Shown here: in pieces, positions 36,570 to 45,261 of the stretch
How positions within the stretch are numbered: the stretch's first letter is position 1
Layout of the letters: every line of letters starts with the position of its first letter
NCBI RefSeq assembly: GCF_014654205.1
Contig: NZ_BNAW01000019.1
Location: forward strand, 1-64,000
Direction: 5' to 3'
DNA length: 64,000 nucleotides
From: Amycolatopsis bullii
GTDB taxonomy: Bacteria > Actinomycetota > Actinomycetes > Mycobacteriales > Pseudonocardiaceae
Translations under genes and position numbers: made by a program
Notes under the pieces: generated by a model
Told to the model about the DNA's origin: nothing
The model's input: the letters and a program-made list of their open reading frames with translations, nothing else
Databases searched by the model: none

Positions 36570-36764
36570 TCAGCTGACGCGGTCCATTCCACCCTGACTG
36601 CCACTGGCGGTCACGGACTGGTACGCGGTCCGGTCCACCGCGTGGCGGATCGAACGACCGAGCCCGACCGGGTCGAGCTGAGGCAGCTGAACCAGTGGGA
36701 TTTCGCTCAGATCAAGGAGTTCGGATTCGAATCCCGGTCGTACAGTGCCATCCGGCGATCGCAT
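36570..36764 (-). CDS. FxsA-like RiPP precursor peptide, copy 2
   Basis: A 64-aa peptide with the same length and layout as copy 1: PGFESELLDLSEIPLVQL leader, RHAVDRTAY helix, and C-terminal VTASGSQGGMDRVS. ATG at 36764 has AGAGGA 7 nt upstream. It lies 20 bp before its hydroxylase. No FxSxx C-terminal tail is present, unlike standard FxSxx-COOH precursors, and no radical SAM maturase is encoded nearby, so modification by the hydroxylase alone is inferred. The promoter must lie in the roughly 100 bp before the IS remnant. Confidence 0.72.
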   Translation of the reverse strand: MRSPDGTVRPGFESELLDLSEIPLVQLPQLDPVGLGRSIRHAVDRTAYQSVTASGSQGGMDRVS

Positions 36765-36873
36765 AACGGTTCCTCTCGTCCGCAGTACGATGGAAGCGCC
36801 GTAAGCTAGCACGAGCCCCGTGCGGCCGTTCGAGGTCCGTCCACATGAAACTCTGCGTTATGCGCGGCGAACA

Positions 36874-37313
36874 GAGTTGACGGACAAGGCGCGGGCGGTG
36901 GTCGAGCCGCTGCTGCCGCCGGTGCAAGGTGGTGGTCGGCGGCACCCTGGCAAGATCCTCGACCGGGTGATCGCCAAAGACGACGCCGTCGGCGACCTGG
37001 AGTGGATCATCTCGGTGAACTCCAGCGTGGAGCGGGCACATCAGCACTCGGCCGGTTCCGCGGTGGGCTGGGCACCAAATCCACCTTTGTCAGCCCGAAG
37101 CGCAACGACCAGCTCGCCCGCCGCGTCGCTACGGGCGACCGCCTGTCTTGAACCCGGAGGGTTTCAAGCACCGCAACGTGGTCGAACGGTGCTTCAACTG
37201 GCTCAAGCAGTTCCGCGACCTGGCCACCGCTACGTCGGACGCGCCGCCTGCTACCCGGCGAACTCACCATCGCCGCCATCGTGCTCTGGCTCCGATGACC
37301 TACCGGACAGCTC
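36874..37313 (+). pseudogene. IS5-family transposase remnant
   Basis: Fragments of an IS5-type DDE transposase are split over frames. In one frame: ELTDKARAVVEPLLPPVQGG and LEWIISVNSSVERAHQHSAG (the catalytic-Asp region is altered). In another: GGLGTKSTFVSPKRNDQLARR. In a third: NPEGFKHRNVVERCFNWLKQF, the conserved C-terminal E-region. About half of the normal gene is missing, with at least two frame changes, so it is dead. Terminal inverted repeats could not be delimited. It lies between the second precursor peptide and the tandem TetR gene and marks a recombination scar. Confidence 0.8.
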
Positions 37314-38489
37314 CTAGACGGCGATGCCGAGGACCGTGTGCAGCAACGTCGCCAGCTCGGCTTCGAAGTGCGGGCGGGACGCCACCCGGCGCGTGCGGGC
37401 CAGGTCGTTCGCGATGGTCAGCGCCGCGTGGACCGTGATCTTCGCTTCCCGCGGCGGTAGCGACGGCCGCACTGCCGACAGCAGTGTCACCCACTGGGCC
37501 ACGTAGTCCCGCTGGACCCGCAGCAGGTCCACCTTGTCGCGGTCCGGCATCGTCACCCGGTCCGCCGAGAACGACACCAGCAGTTCCGGCGTGTGCAGGA
37601 TCGTGCTCACGTACGACGCCGCCAGGCGGCGGAGCGCGGTCCGCTCGTCCGGTGCCTGGAGGGCCCGCTCCGCGGCTAAGGCCAGGCGATCGGCCGCCCG
37701 GTGGCCGATAGCCACCATCAGGGCCGCCTTGCTGGGGAAGTGGCGGTAGACGCTGGGCCCCGCTATGCCCGCCGCCGCTCCGATGTCCTCCATGCTCACC
37801 GCGTGGAAGCCTCGCTGGGCGAACAACGTCGTTGCCGCCGCCAGGACCTGCTCGCGGCGGGACGGCGTTCCCAGGCTCACGGCCGCCGAAGGTGGGGGTG
37901 CAGACGGCGAAGGCAGTGTGGCGTTCAGCACATCCAGGGCCAGTTCGACCAGTAACGCAGCGAAGCGGCGCCGGGCCACAGACGTGTGGTGGACCGACAC
38001 GCTGCCGAACACCGACAGCGCCGCCCAGCAGAGGAGCTCCGCGTCTTCGGCCGGCAGCTCCGGGCGGCGGGCCTGCAGGGCCTTCGACCAGGCCGCCAGT
38101 GTCAACAGCGACCTGCGGGCGATTTCGCGCTGGTCCTCCTTCGGGAGGTGCCTCCCTTCCCAGCGCCACAACGCCGCGATCTCGCGGCGCTCGACCGCCT
38201 GGGTCGCCAGCAGGCCCAGCAACAGTTCCAGCTGGTCAGCAGGGGGAACCGCGTCCGACAGGGCCTCCGCCGTCGCCGCCTCCATCTCCTCGAAGCCGCT
38301 CAGGACCACGTACGCCAGGATTGCCTGCTTGTCCGCGAAGTGCCGGTACAGCGCCGGGCCCGTTACGCCCGCCGCGTCCGCTATGTCCTTGATCGACACC
38401 CCTGGGAAGCCCCGGGCGCGGAACAGCTCCGCGGCTACCGCGGCCAGCTGGGCCTTGCGGTCGCGGGGACGGGAGCTGCGTTCGGTCAT
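37314..38489 (-). CDS. tandem double-TetR repressor divergent from fadAB
   Basis: A 391-aa regulator made of two complete TetR units in one chain. The first DNA-binding domain (about 10-60) has LAAVAAELFRARGFPGVSI and GPALYRHFADKQAIL. The second (about 205-255) has LAAATTLFAQRGFHAVSM and GPSVYRHFPSKAALM. Each is followed by its own helical ligand domain, and the units are joined by a PSPSAPPPS linker. Usual TetR proteins are about 200 aa and dimerise, so here one chain could mimic a dimer. ATG at 38489 is likely; no clear ribosome site. It is divergent from fadA with a 12-bp palindrome between, so it probably represses fadAB. Confidence 0.87.
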   Translation of the reverse strand: MTERSSRPRDRKAQLAAVAAELFRARGFPGVSIKDIADAAGVTGPALYRHFADKQAILAYVVLSGFEEMEAATAEALSDAVPPADQLELLLGLLATQAVERREIAALWRWEGRHLPKEDQREIARRSLLTLAAWSKALQARRPELPAEDAELLCWAALSVFGSVSVHHTSVARRRFAALLVELALDVLNATLPSPSAPPPSAAVSLGTPSRREQVLAAATTLFAQRGFHAVSMEDIGAAAGIAGPSVYRHFPSKAALMVAIGHRAADRLALAAERALQAPDERTALRRLAASYVSTILHTPELLVSFSADRVTMPDRDKVDLLRVQRDYVAQWVTLLSAVRPSLPPREAKITVHAALTIANDLARTRRVASRPHFEAELATLLHTVLGIAV

Positions 38490-38560
38490 GGTGAGTGAAC
38501 GATAGCGGCTGATCGCACAGCTGCAACCCATTGACACCATGGGGTTATCCGGAGATATGT

Positions 38561-38572
38561 TAATGGCCATTA
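38561..38572. promoter_or_regulatory. operator TAATGGCCATTA before fadA
   Basis: A perfect 12-bp palindrome between the tandem TetR gene and fadA. A TATCAT -10-like element at 38587-38592 puts it over the fadA -35 region. It is the likely target of the divergent double-TetR protein. Confidence 0.65.
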
Positions 38573-38639
38573 GCCCTACTGGCCGGTATCATCGGCCACG
38601 GCACGACGACGTCCGATCCCGCTCGCGAGGAGTTGTTCA

Positions 38640-39851
38640 GTGAGTAGCGAGGCCTACATCTACGAGGCGATCCGCACGCCTCGCGGCAAGAACAAGGGCG
38701 GTGCCCTGCACGGCACCAAGCCGGTCGACCTGGTGGTCGGCCTGATCAACGAATTGAAGGTCCGCCACCCGAACCTCGACCCCGCCGCGATCGACGACAT
38801 CGTGCTCGGCGTCGTCTCGCCCGTCGGCGAGCAGGGCGCCGTCATCGCGCGCACCGCCGCCCTCAACGCGGGCCTGCCCGAGACCGTCGCCGGCGTGCAG
38901 CTCAACCGCTTCTGCGCCTCCGGCCTCGAGGCCACCAACACCGCCGCGCAGAAGGTGCGCTCCGGCTGGGACAACCTGATCATCGCCGGCGGTGTCGAGT
39001 CGATGTCGCGCGTGCCGATGGGCTCCGACGGCGGCGCGCTGTTCATGGACCCGGCCACCGCGTACGACAACTACATCGTTCCGCAGGGCACCGGCGCCGA
39101 CCTGATCGCGACCATCGAGGGCTTCTCCCGCGAGGACGTCGACCGCTGGGCCGTCCGCTCGCAGGACCGCGCCGAGGCGGCCTGGTCCGGTGGCTACTTC
39201 GCCAAGTCCGTCGTCCCCGTCAAGGACATCAACGGCGTCACCGTCCTGGACCACGACGAGCACCGCCGCCCCGGCTCCACCGTCGAGAGCCTCGGCAAGC
39301 TCAAGCCCGCCTTCGCCGGCATCGGCGAGCTGGGCGGCTTCGACGCCGTCGCGCTGCAGAAGTACCACTCGGTCGAGAAGATCAACCACGTCCACACCGG
39401 CGGCAACTCCTCCGGCATCGTCGACGGCGCCGCGCTGGTGCTCGTCGGCTCCGAGCAGGTCGGCAAGACCTTCGGGCTGACCCCGCGCGCCCGGATCGTG
39501 GCGACCGCGTCGATCGGCTCCGAGCCGACGATCATGCTCACCGGCCCCACGCCGGCCACCGAAAAGGTGCTGAAGGCCGCGGGCCTCAAGCCCGAGGACA
39601 TCGACCTGTGGGAGCTCAACGAGGCGTTTGCCTCCGTCGTGCTCAAGTGGATCAAGGACCTGCACCTCGACGAGGAGAAGGTCAACGTCAACGGCGGCGC
39701 GATCGCCATGGGCCACCCGCTCGGCGCCACCGGCGCGATGCTGGTCGGCACCGTGGTCGACGAGCTGGAACGCCGCCAGGCGCGCCGCGCCCTGGTGACC
39801 CTGTGCATCGGCGGCGGCATGGGCGTCGCGACCATCATCGAGCGGGTGTGA
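38640..39851 (+). CDS. fadA: acetyl-CoA C-acyltransferase (beta-ketothiolase)
   Basis: A 403-aa thiolase. The nucleophilic cysteine lies in NRFCASGLEATNTAA, GGNSSGIVDGAALVLV follows, the catalytic histidine is in GGAIAMGHPLGATGAM and the second cysteine in TLCIGGGMGVA. It cleaves 3-ketoacyl-CoA to acetyl-CoA and a shortened acyl-CoA, the last step of beta-oxidation. GTG at 38640 follows GAGGAG. The fadB gene starts 9 bp downstream, giving the usual two-subunit trifunctional-complex operon. Confidence 0.95.
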   Translation: MSSEAYIYEAIRTPRGKNKGGALHGTKPVDLVVGLINELKVRHPNLDPAAIDDIVLGVVSPVGEQGAVIARTAALNAGLPETVAGVQLNRFCASGLEATNTAAQKVRSGWDNLIIAGGVESMSRVPMGSDGGALFMDPATAYDNYIVPQGTGADLIATIEGFSREDVDRWAVRSQDRAEAAWSGGYFAKSVVPVKDINGVTVLDHDEHRRPGSTVESLGKLKPAFAGIGELGGFDAVALQKYHSVEKINHVHTGGNSSGIVDGAALVLVGSEQVGKTFGLTPRARIVATASIGSEPTIMLTGPTPATEKVLKAAGLKPEDIDLWELNEAFASVVLKWIKDLHLDEEKVNVNGGAIAMGHPLGATGAMLVGTVVDELERRQARRALVTLCIGGGMGVATIIERV

Positions 39852-39860
39852 GGACTCCAA

Positions 39861-42032
39861 ATGCCTGAAAGCAAGACCATCCGCTGGGAACAGGACGAAG
39901 ACGGCATCGTCACCCTGACCCTCGACGACCCCAACCAGTCGGCGAACACGATGAACGCCGACTTCCGCGAGTCGCTCGGCGTCACGGTCGACCGCCTGGA
40001 AGCGGAGAAGGACTCCATCACCGGCGTGGTGATCACGTCCGCCAAGAAGACGTTCTTCGCCGGCGGCGACCTGAACGACCTCATCCAGGCCAAGCCCGAG
40101 CACGCGGTCGAGCTGACCGAGGGCAGCACCCTGATGAAGGGGCAGATGCGCCGCATCGAGCAGCTCGGCAAGCCGGTCGTCGCGGCGATCAACGGCGCCG
40201 CGCTCGGCGGTGGCCTGGAGATCGCGCTGGCGACGCACCACCGCATCGCCGCCGACGTCAAGGGCAGCCAGATCGGCCTGCCCGAGGTGACGCTCGGCCT
40301 GCTGCCCGGCGGCGGTGGCGTCGTGCGCACCGTGCGCCTGCTCGGCATCCAGAGCGCGCTGCTGAACGTCCTGCTCCAGGGGCAGCGGCACCGCCCGGCC
40401 AAGGCCCTCGAGCTCGGCCTGGTGCACGAGCTCGTCGGCACGGTCGAGGAGCTCGTCCCCGCCGCGAAGGCGTGGATCAAGGCGAACCCCGAGGGCGGCG
40501 TCCAGCCGTGGGACGTCAAGGGCTACAAGATCCCGGGCGGCACCCCGTCGAACCCGAGCTTCGCGGCCAACCTCCCGGCGTTCCCGGCGAACCTGCGCAA
40601 GCAGATCAAGGGCGCGAACATGCCGGCGCCGCGGGCGATCCTGGCCGCCGCGATCGAGGGCGCGCAGGTCGACTTCGACACCGCGATCCAGATCGAGACG
40701 CGCTACTTCATCCACCTCGCCACCGGCCAGGTCTCGAAGAACATGACGAAGGCGTTCTTCTTCGACCTGCAGACCATCAACTCGGGCGGCTCGCGGCCGG
40801 ACGGCTTCGAGAAGTACACGGCCAAGAAGGTCGGCGTGCTCGGCGCGGGCATGATGGGCGCCGCGATCGCGTACGTCTCGGCGAAGGCCGGCATCGACGT
40901 CGTGCTCAAGGACGTCTCGCTCGAGGCGGCCGAGAAGGGCAAGGGCTACGCGGTCAAGCTGGAGCAGAAGGCCCTTTCGCGCGGCAAGACCACGCAGGAG
41001 AAGTCGGACGCGCTGCTGGCGAAGATCAAGCCGACCGGCGACCCGGCCGACTTCGCGGGCGTGGACTTCGTCATCGAGGCCGTGTTCGAGAGCGTCGAGC
41101 TGAAGCACAAGGTGTTCGGTGAGATCGAGAGCATCGTCAACGCCGACGCGGTCCTGGGCTCCAACACCTCGACGCTGCCGATCACCACCCTCGCCGAGGG
41201 CGTGCAGCGGACCGAGGACTTCATCGGCATCCACTTCTTCTCGCCGGTCGACAAGATGCCGCTAGTCGAGATCATCTGCGGTGAGAAGACGTCGCCGGCG
41301 ACGCTGGCGAAGGTGTTCGACTACACGCTGCAGATCAAGAAGACCCCGATCGTCGTCAACGACAGCCGCGGCTTCTTCACCTCCCGCGTGATCGGCACGT
41401 TCATCAACGAGGCCGTCGCCGCGCTGGGCGAGGGCGTCGAGCCGGCGTCGATCGAGCAGGCGGGTTCGCAGGCCGGCTACCCGGCGCCGCCGCTGCAGCT
41501 GATGGACGAGCTGACCCTGACCCTGCCGCGCAAGATCCGCAAGGAGACCCGCGAGGCGGTCGAGGCCGCGGGCGGCACGTGGAAGGCGCACGCGTCGGAG
41601 GCCGTGATCGACCGGATGGTCGAGGAGTTCGACCGCAAGGGCCGCTCGACGGGCGCGGGCTTCTACGAGTACGACGCCGAAGGCAAGCGCGTCGGCCTGT
41701 GGCCGGGCCTGCGTGACGCGTTCAAATCGGGCTCGGCCGAGGTGCCGTTCGAGGACCTCAAGGAGCGGATGCTGTTCGCCGAGGCGCTCGAAACGGTGAA
41801 GTGCTTCGACGAAGGCGTGCTGACGTCGGTGGCCGACGCCAACATCGGCTCGATCTTCGGCATCGGCTTCCCGGCGTGGACCGGTGGCGTCATCCAGTAC
41901 ATCAACCAGTACGAGGGTGGCCTGCAGGGTTTCGTCGACCGGGCCCGTGAGCTGGCCGCCCGGTACGGCGACCACTTCGAGCCGCCTGCTTCGCTCGTGG
42001 AGAAGGCCGCCAAGGGCGAGATCTACGAATAA
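39861..42032 (+). CDS. fadB: enoyl-CoA hydratase / 3-hydroxyacyl-CoA dehydrogenase (trifunctional alpha subunit)
   Basis: A 723-aa two-domain enzyme. Residues 1 to about 300 are a crotonase domain: oxyanion holes at KTFFAGGDLNDL and NGAALGGGLEIALA, and catalytic glutamate region IGLPEVTLGLLPGGGG. From about 315, an NAD-binding 3-hydroxyacyl-CoA dehydrogenase with GVLGAGMMGAAIAYVSAKAG, the catalytic histidine in IGIHFFSPVDKMPLVEI, and a C-terminal repeat domain with GIGFPAWTGGVIQYIN. It hydrates enoyl-CoA and oxidises the 3-hydroxyacyl-CoA, passing product to FadA. It is followed by a 38-bp palindromic terminator. Confidence 0.95.
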   Translation: MPESKTIRWEQDEDGIVTLTLDDPNQSANTMNADFRESLGVTVDRLEAEKDSITGVVITSAKKTFFAGGDLNDLIQAKPEHAVELTEGSTLMKGQMRRIEQLGKPVVAAINGAALGGGLEIALATHHRIAADVKGSQIGLPEVTLGLLPGGGGVVRTVRLLGIQSALLNVLLQGQRHRPAKALELGLVHELVGTVEELVPAAKAWIKANPEGGVQPWDVKGYKIPGGTPSNPSFAANLPAFPANLRKQIKGANMPAPRAILAAAIEGAQVDFDTAIQIETRYFIHLATGQVSKNMTKAFFFDLQTINSGGSRPDGFEKYTAKKVGVLGAGMMGAAIAYVSAKAGIDVVLKDVSLEAAEKGKGYAVKLEQKALSRGKTTQEKSDALLAKIKPTGDPADFAGVDFVIEAVFESVELKHKVFGEIESIVNADAVLGSNTSTLPITTLAEGVQRTEDFIGIHFFSPVDKMPLVEIICGEKTSPATLAKVFDYTLQIKKTPIVVNDSRGFFTSRVIGTFINEAVAALGEGVEPASIEQAGSQAGYPAPPLQLMDELTLTLPRKIRKETREAVEAAGGTWKAHASEAVIDRMVEEFDRKGRSTGAGFYEYDAEGKRVGLWPGLRDAFKSGSAEVPFEDLKERMLFAEALETVKCFDEGVLTSVADANIGSIFGIGFPAWTGGVIQYINQYEGGLQGFVDRARELAARYGDHFEPPASLVEKAAKGEIYE

Positions 42033-42040
42033 GCGCTGAC

Positions 42041-42078
42041 GAAACGGGCCGTTCCCCGCGCGGGGAACGGCCCGTTTC
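42041..42078. terminator. 38-bp palindromic bidirectional terminator
   Basis: A 19-bp perfect stem: GAAACGGGCCGTTCCCCGC and its exact complement, ending in GTTTC. It sits between the stops of convergent fadB and the ABM gene. A-rich and T-rich ends make it work in both directions. Confidence 0.9.
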
Positions 42079-42080
42079 CG

Positions 42081-42386
42081 TCACAGGGCGACGGCGACTT
42101 CCGCGTGCTGCACGCGGTCGTCCCAGCGGCTCAGCGCCCGCCGCCCGGCTTCTTCGACGCGCGCTTCTTCATAGCTGTCTCCGGCGAAGCCGCGTACGGC
42201 GTCGAGGTCGGTGAAGAACGTGATCGAGGTGAACTCGACCTCCTCGCCGTCCGTCCGGCGCAGCAGCCGCGCACCGCGGAAGCCGGGCAGGTCCCGCAGG
42301 TGCTCCGCCACTTCGGTCTCGTAGTGCCGTTGGTAGTCGTCGGCCGTCGCGGCGGGCGCCCAGCCCCGCCAGGTGCGTGCGATCAT
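42081..42386 (-). CDS. antibiotic biosynthesis monooxygenase (ABM) domain protein
   Basis: A 101-aa ferredoxin-like fold protein starting MIARTWRGWAPAATADDYQRHYE, with LPGFRGARLLRR and FTSITFFTDLDAVRGFAG. These are the strand-helix patterns of the ABM/dabb superfamily. Members are cofactor-free oxygenases or small dimeric binding proteins. The role is unknown. It is the last gene of a minus-strand run after the MMPL gene (42 bp gap). Confidence 0.8.
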   Translation of the reverse strand: MIARTWRGWAPAATADDYQRHYETEVAEHLRDLPGFRGARLLRRTDGEEVEFTSITFFTDLDAVRGFAGDSYEEARVEEAGRRALSRWDDRVQHAEVAVAL

Positions 42387-42428
42387 CCGGTTCCCCTGTC
42401 CGTGAAGGACTGCCGACGGTACAGCGGC

Positions 42429-44474
42429 TCAGGGCTCCAGCGCGAAGTGCGGCAGCCGGCGGTCCAGCCACCGCGGCAGCCACCAGGCCCGCGCGCCGAG
42501 CAGCCGCATGATCGCCGGGACGACCAGGCAGCGGATCACCAGCGCGTCCAGCAGCACCGCGACCGCCAGGCCCAAGCCGAACTGGGCCAGCATGCGGGAC
42601 GGGTCCAGCAGGAACGCGCCGAACACCAGGACCATGATCGCGCCCGCCGCGGTGATCACCGCTCCCGTCGAGGCCAGGCCTTCGCGCACCGCCAGCTGCG
42701 CGTTGCCCGTGCGGCGCCACTCCTCGTGCATCCGCGACACCAGGAACACCTCGTAGTCCATCGACAGCCCGAAGACGATCGCGAAGATCATCACCGGGAC
42801 GAACGCCTCGATCGGGCCCGGCTGGGCGCCGAACCAGCCGTCGCCGAAGACCAGCGTCATGACGCCGAGGGAAGCGCCGATGCTCAGCAGGTTCAGCAGC
42901 GCCGCCTTGAGCGGGATCAGCACCGACCGGAACACCACCATCAGCAGCAACGCCGACAACCCGACCACGACCAGCACGAACAGCGGCAGCCGATCGGCGA
43001 CGGCGTCCGCGAAGTCCGTCGCGGCCGCCACCGAGCCGCCGACGAGGTAGTGGCCCGGCAACGTCGGCAGCACCTCGGTGCGCAGGCGCGTCACCAGCTC
43101 CGCCGTGGCCTCGTCCTGGGGTGACGTCGCCGGGAACGCGAGCACCGTGCGGCCCATCGGCGGCAGCGCGCGGGCGATCCCCGGTGTCGACGCGAGTTTC
43201 TGCTGCAGCGCTACGGGGTTGCCGTCCTCGGCCACCACCGCGAGCGGCCCGGTGAAGCCCGGGCCGAAGCCCTCGGCCAGCAGGTCGTAGGCCTTCCGCG
43301 TGGTGGAGCCGGCCGGGTCGGTGCTCGCGTCGGCGAACCCCAGCCGCATCCCCGCGGCCGGAATGGACAGTCCGATGAGGACGATCAGGCCGACAGCCAG
43401 CGGAGCCAGCGGACGGCGTTGGACGCCGTCGGCGAGCCGTCGCCACGCCTTGCCGTGTTCGCGCCGGAGCGCGTGACGGCGGATCCCGCGTTCGAGCCGC
43501 CTGCCGAACAGCGAGAGCAGCGCAGGCAGGAGCGTGACGGACGCGACCATCGTCATCAGAACCGTGAGCGCGACGGACAACGCGACCCCGCGCAGCCCGC
43601 CGAGCCCGAGCGCGAGGAGGCCGAGCAGCGCGATGATCACGGTCGTCCCGGCGAACAGGACCGAGCGTCCTGCCGTGTCGAGCGCCCGGCGAGCCGCCGC
43701 ATCACGGTCGTGGCCGGCGAGGATTTCGGTGCGGTAGCGGGAAAAGATCAGCAGCGCGTAGTCGACGCCGACGCCGAACCCGACCAGCATCATCAGCGGC
43801 GCGGTGTAGCTCGCGATGTCGACGAAGTGCGAGACGACCGTGATCACGCCCAGCGTGCTGCCGACGGCGAACACCGCGGTGATGACCGGCAGCCCGGCCG
43901 CGAGCAGCGAGCGGAACAGGAACACGAGGATGACCAGCGCGGCGAGCAGGCCGACGCCTTCCGCCGGACCACCCCCGCCGGAAATCCGCTCGATCGGGTC
44001 CCCGGCGAGCCCGACCTCGACCGGCCCGGCCCGCTTCGCGGTGTCGGCGAACTTGACGATGTCGTCGTAGGGCAGATCGGTCGAAGCGGCATCGAAAGTG
44101 ACGGTGGCGTAGCCGATCCGCCCGTCGGGCGAGAGCGTCGTCTCGGACACCGACCGCACGTGCGGCAGGGACCGGACTTCGCCGAGCATGGCGTCGATCG
44201 GCGCGCGGTTCGCGGCGAGCCCGCTGTCGGCCTTCAGCACGATCTGCGCGCTCGCGCCGGATTGCGCGGAGTTCTCGAGCAGGTCGACGACCTGCTGGGA
44301 TTCGGTGCCCGGCAGCGAGTTGTCGTCGTGGAACGCGCTGCCGGCCAGCTGCGAAGTGAACGTGACGCCGATGAGGACCAGGCCCCAGAGCGCGACGGCG
44401 AGCCACCGGTGGCGCTGCGCCCAGGCGGCCAGCCGCGCCAGGCTGCCACCGGTCGTACGAGTGATGGTGTCCAT
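42429..44474 (-). CDS. MMPL-family RND transporter
   Basis: A 681-aa membrane protein with two RND-type halves. Each half has one N-terminal helix, a periplasmic loop of about 150 residues and five to six helices. Seen: LAAWAQRHRWLAVALWGLVLIG at the N-terminus, VGFGVGVDYALLIFSRYRTE and IVFGLSMDYEVFLVSRMHEE, the paired GxDY/SMDYE motifs of proton-relay helix 4. Family role: export of lipids or small molecules by proton motive force. ATG at 44474 is favoured; TTG at 44483 is possible. The two-component system upstream on the same strand may control it. Confidence 0.9.
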   Translation of the reverse strand: MDTITRTTGGSLARLAAWAQRHRWLAVALWGLVLIGVTFTSQLAGSAFHDDNSLPGTESQQVVDLLENSAQSGASAQIVLKADSGLAANRAPIDAMLGEVRSLPHVRSVSETTLSPDGRIGYATVTFDAASTDLPYDDIVKFADTAKRAGPVEVGLAGDPIERISGGGGPAEGVGLLAALVILVFLFRSLLAAGLPVITAVFAVGSTLGVITVVSHFVDIASYTAPLMMLVGFGVGVDYALLIFSRYRTEILAGHDRDAAARRALDTAGRSVLFAGTTVIIALLGLLALGLGGLRGVALSVALTVLMTMVASVTLLPALLSLFGRRLERGIRRHALRREHGKAWRRLADGVQRRPLAPLAVGLIVLIGLSIPAAGMRLGFADASTDPAGSTTRKAYDLLAEGFGPGFTGPLAVVAEDGNPVALQQKLASTPGIARALPPMGRTVLAFPATSPQDEATAELVTRLRTEVLPTLPGHYLVGGSVAAATDFADAVADRLPLFVLVVVGLSALLLMVVFRSVLIPLKAALLNLLSIGASLGVMTLVFGDGWFGAQPGPIEAFVPVMIFAIVFGLSMDYEVFLVSRMHEEWRRTGNAQLAVREGLASTGAVITAAGAIMVLVFGAFLLDPSRMLAQFGLGLAVAVLLDALVIRCLVVPAIMRLLGARAWWLPRWLDRRLPHFALEP

Positions 44475-44564
44475 GGTGGACAAGGATTCGGGAGCGGGGC
44501 CCTACCGCGCGTCGCGCAACGGAGGACACTTCGCGTGCTCCCGGTGGTGTCCCTTAAGGCCGTT

Positions 44565-44588
44565 CCCGTACACCCGCGGGAGTACGGG
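44565..44588 (-). terminator. hairpin after the response regulator gene
   Basis: CCCGTAC/GTACGGG 7-bp stem with an inner CCCGCGGG palindrome, starting right at the response-regulator stop. It separates that gene from the MMPL gene. Confidence 0.65.
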
Positions 44589-45254
44589 TCAGGGAGCCAG
44601 CCACCTCGGCGTCACCGCGCCGGACTCGTAGGCGAGCACGACCAGCTGCGCCCGGTCGTGCGTGCCGGTCTTGGTCATGATGCGGCTGACGTGCGTTTTC
44701 GCCGTCGCCGGGCTGAGGGTGAGCTCGCGGGCGATCTCGTCGTTCGACAGCCCGGCCGCGACCAGGGACAGCACTTCACGCTCGCGGTCGGTGAGCCGGT
44801 CCAGGGCCGGGGACGGCGCCGGGCGGGTGCCGCGGGCGGCGAACTCCGCGATCAGCCGCCGGGTGATCGACGGCGCCAGCAGCGCGTCGCCGCGGGCGAC
44901 CACGCGCACGGCGTGGATCAGCTCCTCGGGCTCGGTGTCCTTGACCAGGAACCCGCTCGCGCCCGCCCGCAGCGCGCCGTAGACGTCTTCGTCGAGGTCG
45001 AACGTGGTGAGGATGACGACCTTGGTCCGCACGCCGGGGTCTTCGAGGAGGTGCCGGGTGGCGGCGAGGCCGTCGAGCACCGGCATCCGGATGTCCATCA
45101 GCACGACGTCGGGGTGGTGGTCGTGCGCGGCCTGCAGCGCCTCCCGCCCGTCGGCGGCCTCGGCCACGACGGTGATGTCTTCCTCGCCGTCCAAAATGGA
45201 CCGAAAGCCGGCGCGGACGAGCCGCTGGTCGTCGACGAGCAGGACCCGGATCAT
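44589..45254 (-). CDS. NarL/LuxR-family response regulator
   Basis: A 221-aa regulator. The receiver has acidic DD at 8-9, phosphoacceptor Asp54 (DVVLMDIRMP), the Thr switch in VVILTTFDLDE and Lys in GFLVKDTEPEE. The C-terminal LuxR helix-turn-helix is LTDREREVLSLVAAGLSN, then ATAKTHVSRIMTK. It is activated by the histidine kinase whose gene ends 7 bp upstream. The neighbouring MMPL transporter is a plausible target. Confidence 0.93.
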   Translation of the reverse strand: MIRVLLVDDQRLVRAGFRSILDGEEDITVVAEAADGREALQAAHDHHPDVVLMDIRMPVLDGLAATRHLLEDPGVRTKVVILTTFDLDEDVYGALRAGASGFLVKDTEPEELIHAVRVVARGDALLAPSITRRLIAEFAARGTRPAPSPALDRLTDREREVLSLVAAGLSNDEIARELTLSPATAKTHVSRIMTKTGTHDRAQLVVLAYESGAVTPRWLAP

Positions 45255-45261
45255 CGGCCCA

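Noticed and set aside
24376..37313. Classical FxSxx-COOH system
   Set aside because: The TPR protein and peptide leader match, but no radical SAM enzyme or FxsC-like protein is seen in the window and the peptides do not end in FxSxx, so the label would mislead.
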